A DNA stretch of 64,000 nt, taken from contig NC_049909.1 in NCBI RefSeq assembly GCF_001411555.2, positions 2,341,875-2,405,874 of the forward strand, given 5' to 3'. The stretch comes from Juglans regia (lineage: Eukaryota; Streptophyta; Magnoliopsida; Fagales; Juglandaceae). The notes below the pieces were generated by a model. The model was not told the origin of the DNA. It worked only from the letters and a program-made list of their open reading frames with translations, and made no database searches. Both the position numbers and the translations under genes were made by a program. Each line of letters begins with the position of its first letter. The stretch's first letter is position 1. Of the stretch, positions 54,882-64,000 are shown in pieces.

Positions 54882-55311
54882 TGTTATGATCCCAATTAAA
54901 CAACCCGCACCGTTTTGAAAGCCAATAAAGGAAGCTGAACTGCGAGTCGTCTACAACTTGACGTTTATATCAATAGTTGGTCGTATGTTGCAATTTGTTA
55001 TTTTCCATTCTATTTTTCCTGTCCACGTGTTGCATTTTCATGAGTTCTATTAGTCATGGGCTACCTCCATATGTAAGCCAGAAATGGCACGGTGAGGGCA
55101 TCTTGAACATTATTGCAGAAAACGTTTGTATTTTCTTTGGGAGGAATTGTGGACCTCGAATACCTCAAGGCGTAGCTATTTTTATCATTCTTCCTTATCG
55201 TGATTCTCTTTCTCATTTTATCAAACATCTTGTGTGCAACTCAGTTTATTCATCACAACAACTATCTTCCATTTCCTTATTACAACATTATTTACAAGGG
55301 GGGTCTTAACA
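54882..55311 (+). repeat. 3' LTR of the gene-transducing retrotransposon
   Basis: 430 bp, the same length as its partner, followed by the duplicated CGGGG. Confidence 0.93.
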
Positions 55312-55316
55312 CGGGG

Positions 55317-55908
55317 CAGAAAAACTCGCCTAAGTTGACTCGGTGTCTCTGAGCTGGTATGCTTTTCAAGATCCCCAAACTTCCCTCTTCTATTCTTGAG
55401 TACTTCGGAATCAACAATGCTCCAAATGTTTCTTCCAACTAGGAAAAAGCAGAAATATACACCATTGTTCTCGTGGTTATTAACATCTAACTGGGGATAC
55501 AACTTTTGGGTCGAACTTTTACTTTATTTGGCTTAATCTTGCCTCAATCGGGATGAAGATAGATTTTCCCGTAGAACAAGCACAAAGACAACCCAGATCC
55601 AAACCAAACCACAGACCCAAATCCAAACCAAAGGAAGGAAAAAAGAAGAAGAAGAAAGAACCTACACCAGAGTGCCTCAGAGGTCGGCCATGGGCCAGAC
55701 TCAATAACTAAAACACACGATGGTAGACAAAACCCTAGCCAGAAAGAGTAGTGAGAGAGAGAGAGAGAGAGGAACCTACCGAGAGTAGCGGACGACAGCC
55801 TATTCTAGTCACCGACGGCGATGGATAAACGATAGGAATGCTAGGGTTTCAGAGAGAGAGAGAGAAGGAGAGTAATACGAGTATTCTAGAAGGTGGAATA
55901 TGGACATG
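55317..55908. other. Interior of the hAT-like element with GA repeats
   Basis: Two AG-dinucleotide runs (about 55750-55770 and 55850-55870) and a purine-rich stretch at 55625-55660. No gene supported. Confidence 0.4.
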
Positions 55909-56403
55909 TTAAAGCATTGGCATTGGCTTCATCAAAGCCATCTTCAAAATTTGATGAAAAGTACATGTTTTGTATAAATAAAAAATCTCCCTATCCATAA
56001 CTCCACATTGGATTAGCCATTGAATTCATCAAAATAATAATATTATATTATTTTTTTAATAATAATATTTTTAAGTTTTTTTTTCTTTTACAATTACACT
56101 AATCATATATACATTAATAATTTAATTTAATACTTAAATTGTTGATACTAACTAGAGGGTCATTCATATTGTTAAGGCCAGAAAATGCATCAACACTCAC
56201 CATGCAGTAGTGTTAGTAAAAAAAGCACTCAAAAGAAAAGATGAAAGAATTACATTGCACGAATTTTAGGAAATGTAAGAAATACATCTACTTCATACAT
56301 ACAAGCTTAAAATTACAATATAGAACGTAATACCAACCTATATTTTTGAATGAGCACGTCATGAATGCACAAATACTGATACTATGTGCATATATGATTC
56401 ATC

Positions 56404-57665
56404 TCTGAAGGCCGAAGAGGGCAGCTCCAGCCAAGCCCAACCATAATGTCAAAGCCACCCAGAGAGCTCTACTGTTCTCAACTCCACTAGGAGGCCGCCA
56501 TACTAGAGAGTCACCAAGATAGTCTCTGGATGATGGAAGCTGATTGGTTGTTGATCAACTTCTCCTTTCATCCTTGTCTTTGTATTTATCACTCCATGTT
56601 CCAGCACGCTGCAATAATCATGTGCAAGTAACACATCCAATTACTTTCTATTATTACTCAAAATGTCACGCGCAAATAACAGATCCAAATAATAGATCCA
56701 ATTACTTTCTGGTATTACTCAAAACATGAACAGTTAGTAAATGCAAATTAACATTTCAGAAGAAAAGCCAAGAGTCAAGACCAGGGTTCTGGATGGCATC
56801 AATCAAGGCCAGTTATGTAGCTGAAGGTTGAATGCATTCATAGATGCTCCATTTCAAAACTACATTATGTAGCTCATTAAAGAAGCCAACGTTATTTTGC
56901 TCCTGATGTAAGCAAATGGCCCGTTGAGGATGAGGACATCAAATTCAGTTATAATCACATAGATTAGCATTAGATTTCAAACTTTTGGAGATCCATTAAA
57001 ATAATAATTGTGCACCAGAATATTAAGGCATACCTAAGTAAAATTAGGTTACACTTAGATGAGTTGATATTGTTCTAGGATCCACTCATGGTCCTTAAAT
57101 ACATTGCAAAGAAAATAACCTCCATCATCTTCAATATGTTTAGTGAGACTTGGCTGACATTAGCAAGGTTAAAATAAATAGATTTCTACCAATCTCAATA
57201 GGGCTCTTGAAACATTGACTGCATTTGTACAAGGACCAAAAGACAGAACCTTTAGTCAGCAGATTTGGCACCGCCATAGCCCAATGAAGAAGGAAATACA
57301 TCAACTTCATACTAGCAGTGATGTAATACGGTCCTTCGAAACAAAGAGTTGAAAATTTTCACCACAAAAAGCTCCATTCTCAATGCCCGGTATCCATTCA
57401 ATGCCATCTTTTTTATCTCGTACTATACTGATGACTGAACACCAACCCAATCTCGACGGGAAAAAAACAATACAAAACTACCTAAAAAACTCTGAAAATT
57501 TTACCTCTGAAAACTAGAACAACGAAACACCATAGAAAGAGATTAAGGAACCAAACAAGTCACAAAGATTTAGGATCCACCAGCTAACCTTCTCAAGCTC
57601 TTTTTTAACTCTCATCCTCTTCTCCTCCTCGGTCTCTTCTTTACCCTCGCCTTCACCATCCTACA
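56404..57665 (-). pseudogene. Fragments of a plastid TPR-like membrane protein gene
   Basis: Minus-strand exon at about 56404-56612, after a TGCAG acceptor: RAGTWSDKYKDKDERRS, one in-frame TGA, then STTNQLPSSRDYLGDSLVWR and PPSGVENSRALWVALTLWLG, LAGAALFGLQR and a stop. The last segment is a hydrophobic C-terminal membrane anchor. An upstream piece at about 57598-57665 reads GEGEGKEETEEEKRMRVKKELEKV. Both match, from memory, the ends of a conserved plant chloroplast TPR protein whose C-terminus reads SSRDFLGDFLVWRPP...VALTLWLGLVGAA. The TPR region between is absent, replaced by about 1 kb of intron-like sequence. Two pieces with intron-like spacing suggest DNA-level capture. Parent gene name uncertain. 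Confidence 0.5.
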
Positions 57666-58119
57666 CCCTTCGTATCAATCTCACCTAGAATAACAAATTA
57701 CTAGAAGTTGGTAGTTTAGGTTGTCAGTTATCAAGCTTTATGATTTGGGATACAAATTGAAAAACAGAGATCATTCAAGTGTAAAATGCAAAATTTCCCC
57801 CCAAGAAAAAGGTTAACACGGGAAGAAAAACTCAAAACCCAACATTGGTTTTGTCTACATATTGTAAATCAAATCCTACATATGGTTTTTCTTCATAAAT
57901 ATACCCTTCAGATGGATAGAGGAAAGAGAAGTTGTTGTTACCTCAAAGCCAAGACCCACCAAGAACCAAAGATTTGCAATCTGGATCTAAAATTTCTATA
58001 GAGGGAAAAATAGAGAAAAAGGGTAGCGTCGAGCTCTAGAGGGAAGAGAAAGAGAGAAAATGGAGAGGAAATATTGAAAGGGAGTTTTTCGGATTCACTG
58101 GCGAAAGAAAACATCTGGG

Positions 58120-58175
58120 AGAAAGGGAGGGAGAGGAAGAAAGGGAAGAAAGGGAAGAAAGGGAGAGGAAGAGAA
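58120..58175. repeat. Minisatellite of GGGAAGAAA units
   Basis: Three clean GGGAAGAAA units in a run of GGGAG/GAAA purine motifs. The neighbouring minus-strand Ser/Leu-rich ORF results from this repeat. Confidence 0.75.
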
Positions 58176-58615
58176 AGGATCGGAGAGAAAGAAACGGAAT
58201 CACAGGCGAAAATGAGAGGATAGTTGAAGGAAGTGATTTTGTAATAAAATAATAGGAATAGATGATGAATAGTGCATCTTCAAATATAGAGATGAAAGTA
58301 AAGATCATGTAGCTCAAAGCTTGAGCTTTGATGATATACCGAATCCAATGCCAGGGTTTTAACCCCCAAATCTTCAAATTTTGATGAAACTTCCTTTTTG
58401 ATGAGACCGATGATGGTGCTCTTATAAGAGGACTTAATCTGAATGCAAAAGTCTGATGTCAAACGAATTTTTTAAAAATAAAATCGGATACGGATAATCG
58501 GGTTAATACCCTATATAAGTAACAGAATCCGAGCAGGTAGAATAATATTCTACCCACCTGGATTTCTGGGTTTTGGATCAGATCGAAAAAAAATTCGGTC
58601 CAGATGCACACCCTT

Positions 58616-61600
58616 TGTAGAAGAACATATTTCTTTTCGTTTGGAAGGCATAGTTTTTTATGTATGTTAGAAATTTGTCAATCAATAACGAGACTTCCAC
58701 CATATAACACAAAATGATATCTCTGAATATGCAACAATCAAATAGTATCAGTTTTGCTTGACCATTCTCCTTCATCATCAGTTGAGGTGTACGAGGAGTC
58801 ACTATTTTCTTCATTTGATATATCAATAACTTCTTGCTCAATATCTTCCCAACGAAGTGGAACCATGTCATATTGACTGAAATCAATAAACAAATTAATA
58901 ATAGGTGCATTTTCCTAATAGGCTTTAGGGGTAGAATGAACCTTACATTCTTCATTTTCTTCTTCCACTTTTGGGATGTTTTTATATATATTACAAGTGG
59001 TGAACTTTTGCACCACCCGCCAGGCACCCCATACTCAGGATCATCCAAGTAAAAGACTTGATTTTCATGGCTAGCAAGCATGAATGGGTCATCTTCATAC
59101 CATTTTCAAGATGTATTAACATTGATAAATTATTTATTTGTATGGATTCCTAGTCTTGCGTTGCTTACATCCCACCAATCGCACATAAACAACTAAATTA
59201 TATGTTCGCCCAAATATTTTAACCCAATTATATGAGTGATGACTCCCTAAAACTCCATGTTTTCCTCACAATTACTGTTGTCAACCATGATGCCACTATT
59301 TTGTGTTCTTGTATTCCTGTCCTTATCAACGGTGAAAAATCTATAACCTTATACAATACATCTAGAGTATCTAACTGCACGTCTCGAAGGACCATGTACC
59401 AAAGCATACAATTCATCCTAAATTGCCTTAGAATTAGTATTATTGTACATCTCTATAATCTACATGAATAAATATACATGTCAATTAATAAATTACTATG
59501 TCTTGCCTTTATTATGAGACAAACTAGAATATTTGATAGGATTTTGAAACAAGCGTTTTCTCATCATTGACACCATTTGATTTCCACTCATCCATATGTT
59601 CACTGTGCATATAATATTATACTGCCAAGTTTTAGTTATACAAGTAGTTTGTGATAACGACTATCAGTCAAATACCTAAGACAATTCAAGAAAGTAATAT
59701 TTTACCTCAAGTAGTTGTCAACTTCCATGCAGTTATTTAACATGTACTAGTGAGCTCCGTCCAGCTTTGTTCCACAGATTTCATATCCACTATGCTCACC
59801 TAGTGGACGAACAGTTTGTGCAAAAACTAAAAGTGAGGAGGATTGATGTGATGTATCTAAGTCATTGTTTCTTTCTAGCCTCGAAAACCTTGTGTCCACG
59901 CCACAGAAGTACAAGGAACAAAAAGTGTGTCATTCATTGTGGATATATGCCTCTGCCATCGACCCTTCTAGGCGAGCCTTGTTCCAGTAGATCACTTTAA
60001 TTTACCAAGAAACTTTTCGATTGGATACATCCATCGATATTGCATTGGTCCAACAATTAAGACTTCACGGGGCAAATGGACAACCAAATGAACCATTACA
60101 TCAAAGAACAATGGTGGATATAGCCTTTCCAACTTACACAAAATTATAAGAATGTCATGCTCCATCTTCTCCAAGGACGTCATACTCAATGTGCGAGAGC
60201 ATAAATCCTTAAAAATACTCCCAATTTAGTCAATGCGAGTAGTATATCCCTAGTCAACATCCCATCAATTCCAACAGCTAACAAGTGCTGCAAAACACAT
60301 GGAAATCATGACTCTTGAATCTAGTGACCTTCTAGTCCCGAGTATGCACACACCTAGACATGTTTGAGGCATATCCATATGGTAACTTAATTCCCATTAA
60401 CCATTGATAAAATATTTTGCGTTCAGACTGTGATACTGTATACCATCCAAGAGGCGTATGAACTGAATTTCCATCTGTTCGCAAGTTCAACTCTTGTCTT
60501 ATACCCATATTTCTCAAATCTTTACACACGTTTGTTGTATCCTTACTCTTTCCTTCTATTGACATAAGTGTACCGAGTACATTATTACATATATTTGCCT
60601 CAATGAAGACCAGTAAGAGAACTCAAAATATATGCTCCTCTTAGTCCAAATTAACTCTATAACCTATCGCTTCCTTCTTCTACCATGTGGATTCTTGCCA
60701 AGACAATTCGATTGGATCCCTGATAATTCATCAAGAGTTTCGACTTCTGACAACTTTAGATGAGGTAATCTATGTTTGAATTTACCATCAAACATTGTTA
60801 GGTTCTGATGCCATGTGTGACGAACCTGCAAATAACGACGATGACCTATATAACATATTTTTCCCCATGCATCAACCACTCGAACTGAGTATCCTTATTA
60901 CATGTTGGACATGCCATTTTCCCTTTAGTGCTCCTCCCATATAAGTTTTCATAAATGGGGGAAGTCATTTATAGTCCACAATAAAGCTAGATGCATATTG
61001 AACAAAGTTGATGTCGAGAGATCAAAGGCATGTACGCTCGTTTCCCAACACTCCTTTAACTCCACAATCAGTGGTTGAAGATAAAAGTTGATGTCATTCC
61101 TCGATGATCTGGGCCTTGGGATAAGTAAACTAATCATAAAATACAGATCTTTCATGCACTTCCAATGAGGCAAATTGTATAGCATTAATATGACATGCCA
61201 AGTGCTATAGGAAGATGTTGCCCAACAAGTTGAATCCCCAACCGCACATTATGGGCTTCCTATGCGAACCATGTGTGATGACCATCAAGTTCTTTCCACT
61301 GGATTGAATATGCAGGATGTGACAACAATGTATCATTCTTAACACTCTCAATGTGATGCCACCTCATATATGAGGCGGTTGATTGAGACATATATAACCT
61401 TCATAATTTCGGGATCAGTGCGAAATGCCTGAGCACCTTCTGTTGAACATTGAACTTGCCATTAGTCCACCTTGATTCATGAAAAACCGAACACTCTTGA
61501 AAGTCCTCGTATTGCTACCAATATAGCACACAATCATTTTTGCTCACATGGATCATATTATAGTCAAACCCGAGACCTTGCTTTAACTGCTTCACTTCAT

Positions 61601-61700
61601 AAAACGTACAAGGATTGACATTGTCTGGCGGTAACGCCTCTTTAAGTAGATCCACCAACATGTTCACTGCCTTTGAGAAAATGCGATACATAGATTTTAA
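58616..61700 (-). pseudogene. CACTA TNP2-type transposase with DUF4218 and DUF4216, broken
   Basis: From the right end leftward on the minus strand: VNMLVDLLKEALPPDNVNPC and GLGFDYNMIHVSKNDCVLYW at about 61540-61690; HPAYSIQWKELDGHHTWFA- and NVRLG-type blocks at about 61240-61310; LISLLIPRPRSSRNDINFYL, QPLIVELKECWETSV and ALLWTINDFPHL at about 60950-61140; KICYIGHRRYLQVRHTWHQN at about 60790-60860; a DIEGKSKDT-type linker at 60332-60565. DUF4218 lies at about 60000-60190 (ILCKLERLYPPLFFDVMVHL, PMQYRWMYPIEKFLGKLK). DUF4216 is at about 59000-59090 (SHENQVFYLDDPEYG). At least six stops or frameshifts occur and the N-terminal part is deleted. In live elements this protein cuts and pastes CACTA ends. 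Confidence 0.85.
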
Positions 61701-61755
61701 CTACTTTTAGGGACACAATTTAATTCGCCCCTAAAATTTTGTCCCTAAAAATAAA

Positions 61756-61769
61756 ATTTCTTGTAGTGA
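61756..61769 (-). repeat. CACTA terminal inverted repeat, right end
   Basis: Plus strand AATTTCTTGTAGTG, that is CACTACAAGAAATT reading inward on the minus strand, with flank AAT. Subterminal GTCCCTAAAA motifs occur at 61700-61750. Confidence 0.85.
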
Positions 61770-62121
61770 ATTATCTTAGTTACCTTAACTATTATGAAAT
61801 TATTAATTCATTCATGAATAAAATTAACCATGGCTTTTGTTTATGTATCTTTTTGTTATTGCTTGTATAGATTTACTCAGAATTCTATGCATATAGAATA
61901 TTACTTTAAAATTAATTTGGTATTGGATTACTGACGTGATAAGGATTTAAGAAGATAAACGGACATGAAAGATAAGAGGCACATGAATATGTTGATGTTG
62001 ATGCCCACATCCAATTTGGATAAGGTTTTGACATTCATGCGTAGGTTTTTAACACCACATGTAGCCTGAAAAAGTGTGGGAGATAGGTATGCGGAAAGCC
62101 TAGTCGTGTGGAAGATGTTAT

Positions 62122-62155
<34 letters not shown>

Positions 62156-62449
62156 AAGCTTGGACTTATGAAAGGTGCAAAAGTGAATGCAAGAGCAAAG
62201 TTTTGTAGAAGTTGTTCATGCAAACAATTACAACCCTTTTATTAAATTGGATATGTGAAGGTTGCTCCAGCCTTAAGTACGTACATAGTAGAACTAATTA
62301 AAAGGCAAGGTGCCAATGACATATATACCGAAAAATCCCATTGACTCAATGTACTATTTCTTTTTCCTTATATGAACGTTCAGCCTCTGAAAAAAATATC
62401 TATTTGTTAGCTTTTAGACTTAGAAATGATTAAAATATTTTTCGTTAAG
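61770..62449. other. Intergenic stretch with an (AT)n tract
   Basis: AT-rich; a perfect (AT)n-GT-(AT)n tract at about 62124-62155. The minus-strand ORF at 62035-62223 is a product of that tract. No gene supported. Confidence 0.5.
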
Positions 62450-62477
62450 TAAAAAATCATGCAAACTATTGTTATTG

Positions 62478-62605
62478 TTTAATGTGTTGATTCGTTTTAG
62501 TTGTGACTTTTTACAAATACCTTTTCATTTTATATAAGTTATGACTTTTCACAAGTATCATTCTATTTTAATTGTGATTTTTCACAAGTGTCATTTCATT
62601 ATCTA
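62478..62605 (+). repeat. Tandem repeats upstream of the TATA box in the copia LTR
   Basis: Three units of about 40-45 bp, each with TTTTA.TTGTGA.TTTT.ACAA.T, then (A/G)T(C/A)xTTTCATTxT, directly upstream of TCTATAAATAGGGAAT. Repeats in this place of copia LTRs often act as enhancers (for example the BII boxes of Tnt1); here that is inference. Confidence 0.6.
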
Positions 62606-63032
62606 TAAATAGGGAATCATATTCAAAAATTTACTTAATCCAAATTCTCTACAAGAATTAGAAAAGTTCTTCCTTTATCGTTTTGTCTTTCTTTCTTTGG
62701 GCTTTGACTAATTTAAATCGGGTTTGAGGATCTCCTTCTGTGTGTACCGATAAGAAGATTACGGGAACCGACGTTATTGTATCTTGGAAGTAGACTTGCA
62801 AGAAGTCTAGTGCATGTTAAGATTTGGAGGCGGCAGAATTTACTCTAAGGAAAGTATACATCACAACGTGCCTCAACACCGGATTCTCTCCTTCTAATTT
62901 GTTCTTGTTATTTTTATATATTCTCTAATTTACAAAACATTTACACATATATATATATTTTATTATTCAAAAATTTCAACAATATTAGAGTAGATATTCT
63001 CTTTGTTAAACTAGAAGAGTATTGTTAATTAG

Positions 63033-63720
63033 TTGGTTATCAACATGACTTCTAACGAACCTATTCCACCCGAGAAATTTGGAGGAGTCAATTTTAATTG
63101 TTGGGAAGAAAATATAAAATATTTTTTTACAATGCTTAAATTATTTTTTGTTATTGAAAACTATACTCCTTCTGACTATTTACATGAACCCACACGTACT
63201 CTTGAATTGCAAACCTACAAAGAAAAGTGTAATTTGTGTAGATATAGGATTCTAAATCATTTAAGTGATATACTTTCTTATGTTTACCTACACATTAAAT
63301 CTACTAAAGAGATTTGTAATGCTATTGATAAGAAAAATATGATGTACAAGATGTCAGAATGGAGTACACTGCAAGCCAATTTTTTGACTTTAAGATTGAT
63401 GATTCCAAATTAGTGATAGAGCAAGCCCATGAGTTAACTATCATTTACCATGAATTGGGCCAATGATGATTGGGTATTACTGAGTGTCTCCATGTTGCTT
63501 GTACAATAGACAAGTTGTCTCTTTCATAGAAGAATTTTGACATATCTCTTAAATATAAAACTGAAGATATGACCATGGAAACCTTAATCTCCGCCATTAG
63601 GATCCAAGAACAACACTTGGAAATTGATCATATCCCACCGTCGGTTTCTAATTTCCAGTCTAAACTAAATATTGTAGAAGGCCAAAGAATACATAGAAAC
63701 CCATTATATCAGAAGTCCAA
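63033..63720 (+). pseudogene. Copia gag (UBN2/DUF4219 type), frameshifted
   Basis: From the ATG at 63033: IPPEKFGGVNFNCWEENIKY (the DUF4219-type opening), LHEPTRTLELQTYKEKCNLC, YRILNHLSDILSYVYLHIKS, TKEICNAIDKK. The frame shifts near 63385, where the next frame gives DSKLVIEQAHELTIIYHELG. It then has stops near 63465 and 63530 before ETLISAIRIQEQHLEIDHIP at about 63580-63635. In copia elements this forms the capsid. Decayed. Confidence 0.82.
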
Positions 63721-64000
63721 AATCAACGTTTAACCTCGTGTTTTTTGGAGTGAATAGTATCACTCGAGATTGCACCATGTGGTACACGATTCACTCGATG
63801 GTTAAATCCCTGTGTGAATTGTCCAAAATCAATCTTGAGGGATTTTAGTGGACACTTGGCAAGATCTTAGCCACACTTGGTGAATAGTATAAGACACTTG
63901 ACACTAAAAAGAACCATGAGATGGAAATGTGAAGAGGTAGGAAAATCAACCAGTGTGATCATGCCACCTAAGCCAAATACTATTCCATCCAGCTAGACAC

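Larger units (their letters stand above)
51558..55311 (+). mobile_element. Gene-transducing LTR retrotransposon
   Basis: Two 430-bp LTRs (51558-51987, 54882-55311), each running TGTTATGATCCC...GGGTCTTAACA, differ at about 15 positions (roughly 3.5%, by eye) and are flanked by the perfect duplication CGGGG (51553-51557, 55312-55316). A primer-binding-like site TTGGTATCCAGAGCC follows the 5' LTR. Before the 3' LTR, CTTAAGGACAAGGTTCTTTA resembles the 3' end of gypsy elements, but a clear polypurine tract is lacking. The 2.9 kb interior has no recognisable protease, RT, RNase H or integrase. It holds a coiled-coil ORF, an ACT-domain fragment, an FtsH fragment and unassigned pieces, all in the element's sense. 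It was therefore moved by enzymes supplied in trans. Confidence 0.85.
55909..58355 (-). mobile_element. Inverted-repeat unit carrying host-gene fragments (Pack-type candidate)
   Basis: The left sequence GTTAAAGCATTGGCATTGGC, then TTCATCAAAGC, is inverted in the right part, where the reverse complement of about 58310-58360 reads GTTAAAACCCTGGCATTGGA and then ATATCATCAAAGC. Between them lie exon-like pieces of a host gene (56404-57665). The repeat ends are imperfect and no target duplication was established. A GAGCATTAGCAATGG-type MITE at 36494 has a similar look, so a family with such ends exists here. Confidence 0.4.
49818..58615. mobile_element. hAT-like element of 8.8 kb inserted in the CACTA
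   Basis: The left end TAGGCTGTTCATCCAGATCC and the reverse complement of the right end, AAGGGTGTGCATCTGGACC, match as terminal inverted repeats of the TAGGGTGTGCATC type found in plant hAT elements. Both sides carry subterminal CGGATA and CGGGTA motifs. The flanking 8-mers TGTAGAGC (49810-49817) and TGTAGAAG (58616-58623) agree at 6 of 8 positions, as expected of an old 8-bp hAT target duplication. CACTA coding remains lie on both sides. No hAT transposase was found; the interior holds an LTR retrotransposon, a second inverted-repeat unit with host-gene fragments, and unassigned sequence. Confidence 0.6.
48480..61769 (-). mobile_element. CACTA (En/Spm) transposon, decayed and split
   Basis: The right terminus is AATTTCTTGTAGTG at 61756-61769, on the minus strand CACTACAAGAAATT, the classic CACTA end, followed inward by TTTTTAGGGACAAAATTTTA-like subterminal repeats. 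Going left are TNP2-type transposase remains (58616-61700) and a Transposase_24-type second gene (48480-49817). The N-terminal third of TNP2 is missing, since coding begins only about 70 bp inside the end, so the element is internally deleted. A hAT-like insert of 8.8 kb splits it at 49818-58615. The left terminus is not clear; a degenerate TACTAAAAGAAAAC at about 48426 is one candidate. Confidence 0.8.
62450..64000 (+). mobile_element. 5' part of a Ty1-copia element, running off the window
   Basis: 62450-62990 looks like LTR and leader: tandem repeats, a TATA-like TCTATAAATA at about 62600, pyrimidine-rich transcript start region (CTTTCTTTCTTTGGGC) and an intron-less leader to the gag ATG at 63033. 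63033-63720 encodes a broken copia gag. Beyond 63730 the sequence changes character (CGATTCACTCGATGG...) and may be another insertion. No 3' LTR is in view, so LTR limits are estimated. Confidence 0.6.

Noticed and set aside
58036..58377. 113-codon minus-strand Ser/Leu-rich ORF
   Set aside because: Arises from GGGAAGAAA-type simple repeats.
62035..62223. 62-codon ORF with a poly-Ile/Tyr run
   Set aside because: Encoded by the (AT)n microsatellite.
1..64000. tRNA, rRNA or organelle-derived genes
   Set aside because: No cloverleaf with A/B boxes or conserved rRNA stretches noticed by eye; the organelle-protein fragments are nuclear-type genes. A tRNAscan/Infernal run would be decisive.

Overview
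This is a 64 kb stretch of plant nuclear DNA. The evidence is AT-rich intergenic sequence, GT-AG introns, a plant kinesin-14 gene, FAR1/MULE, CACTA and hAT transposon proteins, and dense nested Ty1-copia and Ty3-gypsy type retrotransposons. A woody eudicot is likely. The many short repeats with GAGATGAGTTGAGAT motifs recall Fagales such as walnut and hickory, but that is an impression rather than proof.

Only one gene looks intact: a 16-exon kinesin-14 at 31.0-35.9 kb (+) whose exon model gives 1016 codons without a break. It has a possible mitosis-specific (MSA) promoter element and one GC-AG intron. Almost everything else is mobile DNA or gene remains.

Layout. 0-1 kb: a LINE ORF1-like fragment (-). 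About 1-9.8 kb: a FAR1/Mutator-type transposase gene (+), probably within a MULE, now a pseudogene split by a 2.75 kb solo LTR with 5-bp target duplication TGAAA. 10-13 kb: MITEs. 12.8-29.6 kb: a nest. An old minus-strand copia element is split by a nearly full-length copia (13005-19826, duplication GTATG). Next to it, a plus-strand copia is split by an antisense copy of the solo-LTR family, and that copy is itself split by a small copia (23874-26562, duplication GTAAC) whose 624-codon ORF joins gag directly to reverse transcriptase/RNase H. 29.9-36.6 kb: the kinesin gene with MITEs on both sides. 38-48.4 kb: a gypsy gag fragment with degraded primer-binding site, two more solo LTRs (duplications TTACC and AGATA), an unidentified coding fragment and another LTR-like region. 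48.5-61.8 kb: a decayed CACTA transposon (-) with TNP2-type and Transposase_24-type coding remains. It is split by an 8.8 kb hAT-like element. Inside that element lie an LTR retrotransposon (51558-55311, duplication CGGGG) and an inverted-repeat-bounded segment with fragments of a plastid TPR-like gene. 62.4-64 kb: the 5' end of another copia element (+), running off the window.

The most notable object is the 51.6-55.3 kb retrotransposon. Between two 430-bp LTRs it carries, instead of a recognisable pol, uninterrupted pieces resembling an ACT-domain (ACR12-like) protein and a mitochondrial FtsH protease. That is a gene-transducing retroelement reminiscent of maize Bs1. No tRNA, rRNA or CRISPR locus was seen.
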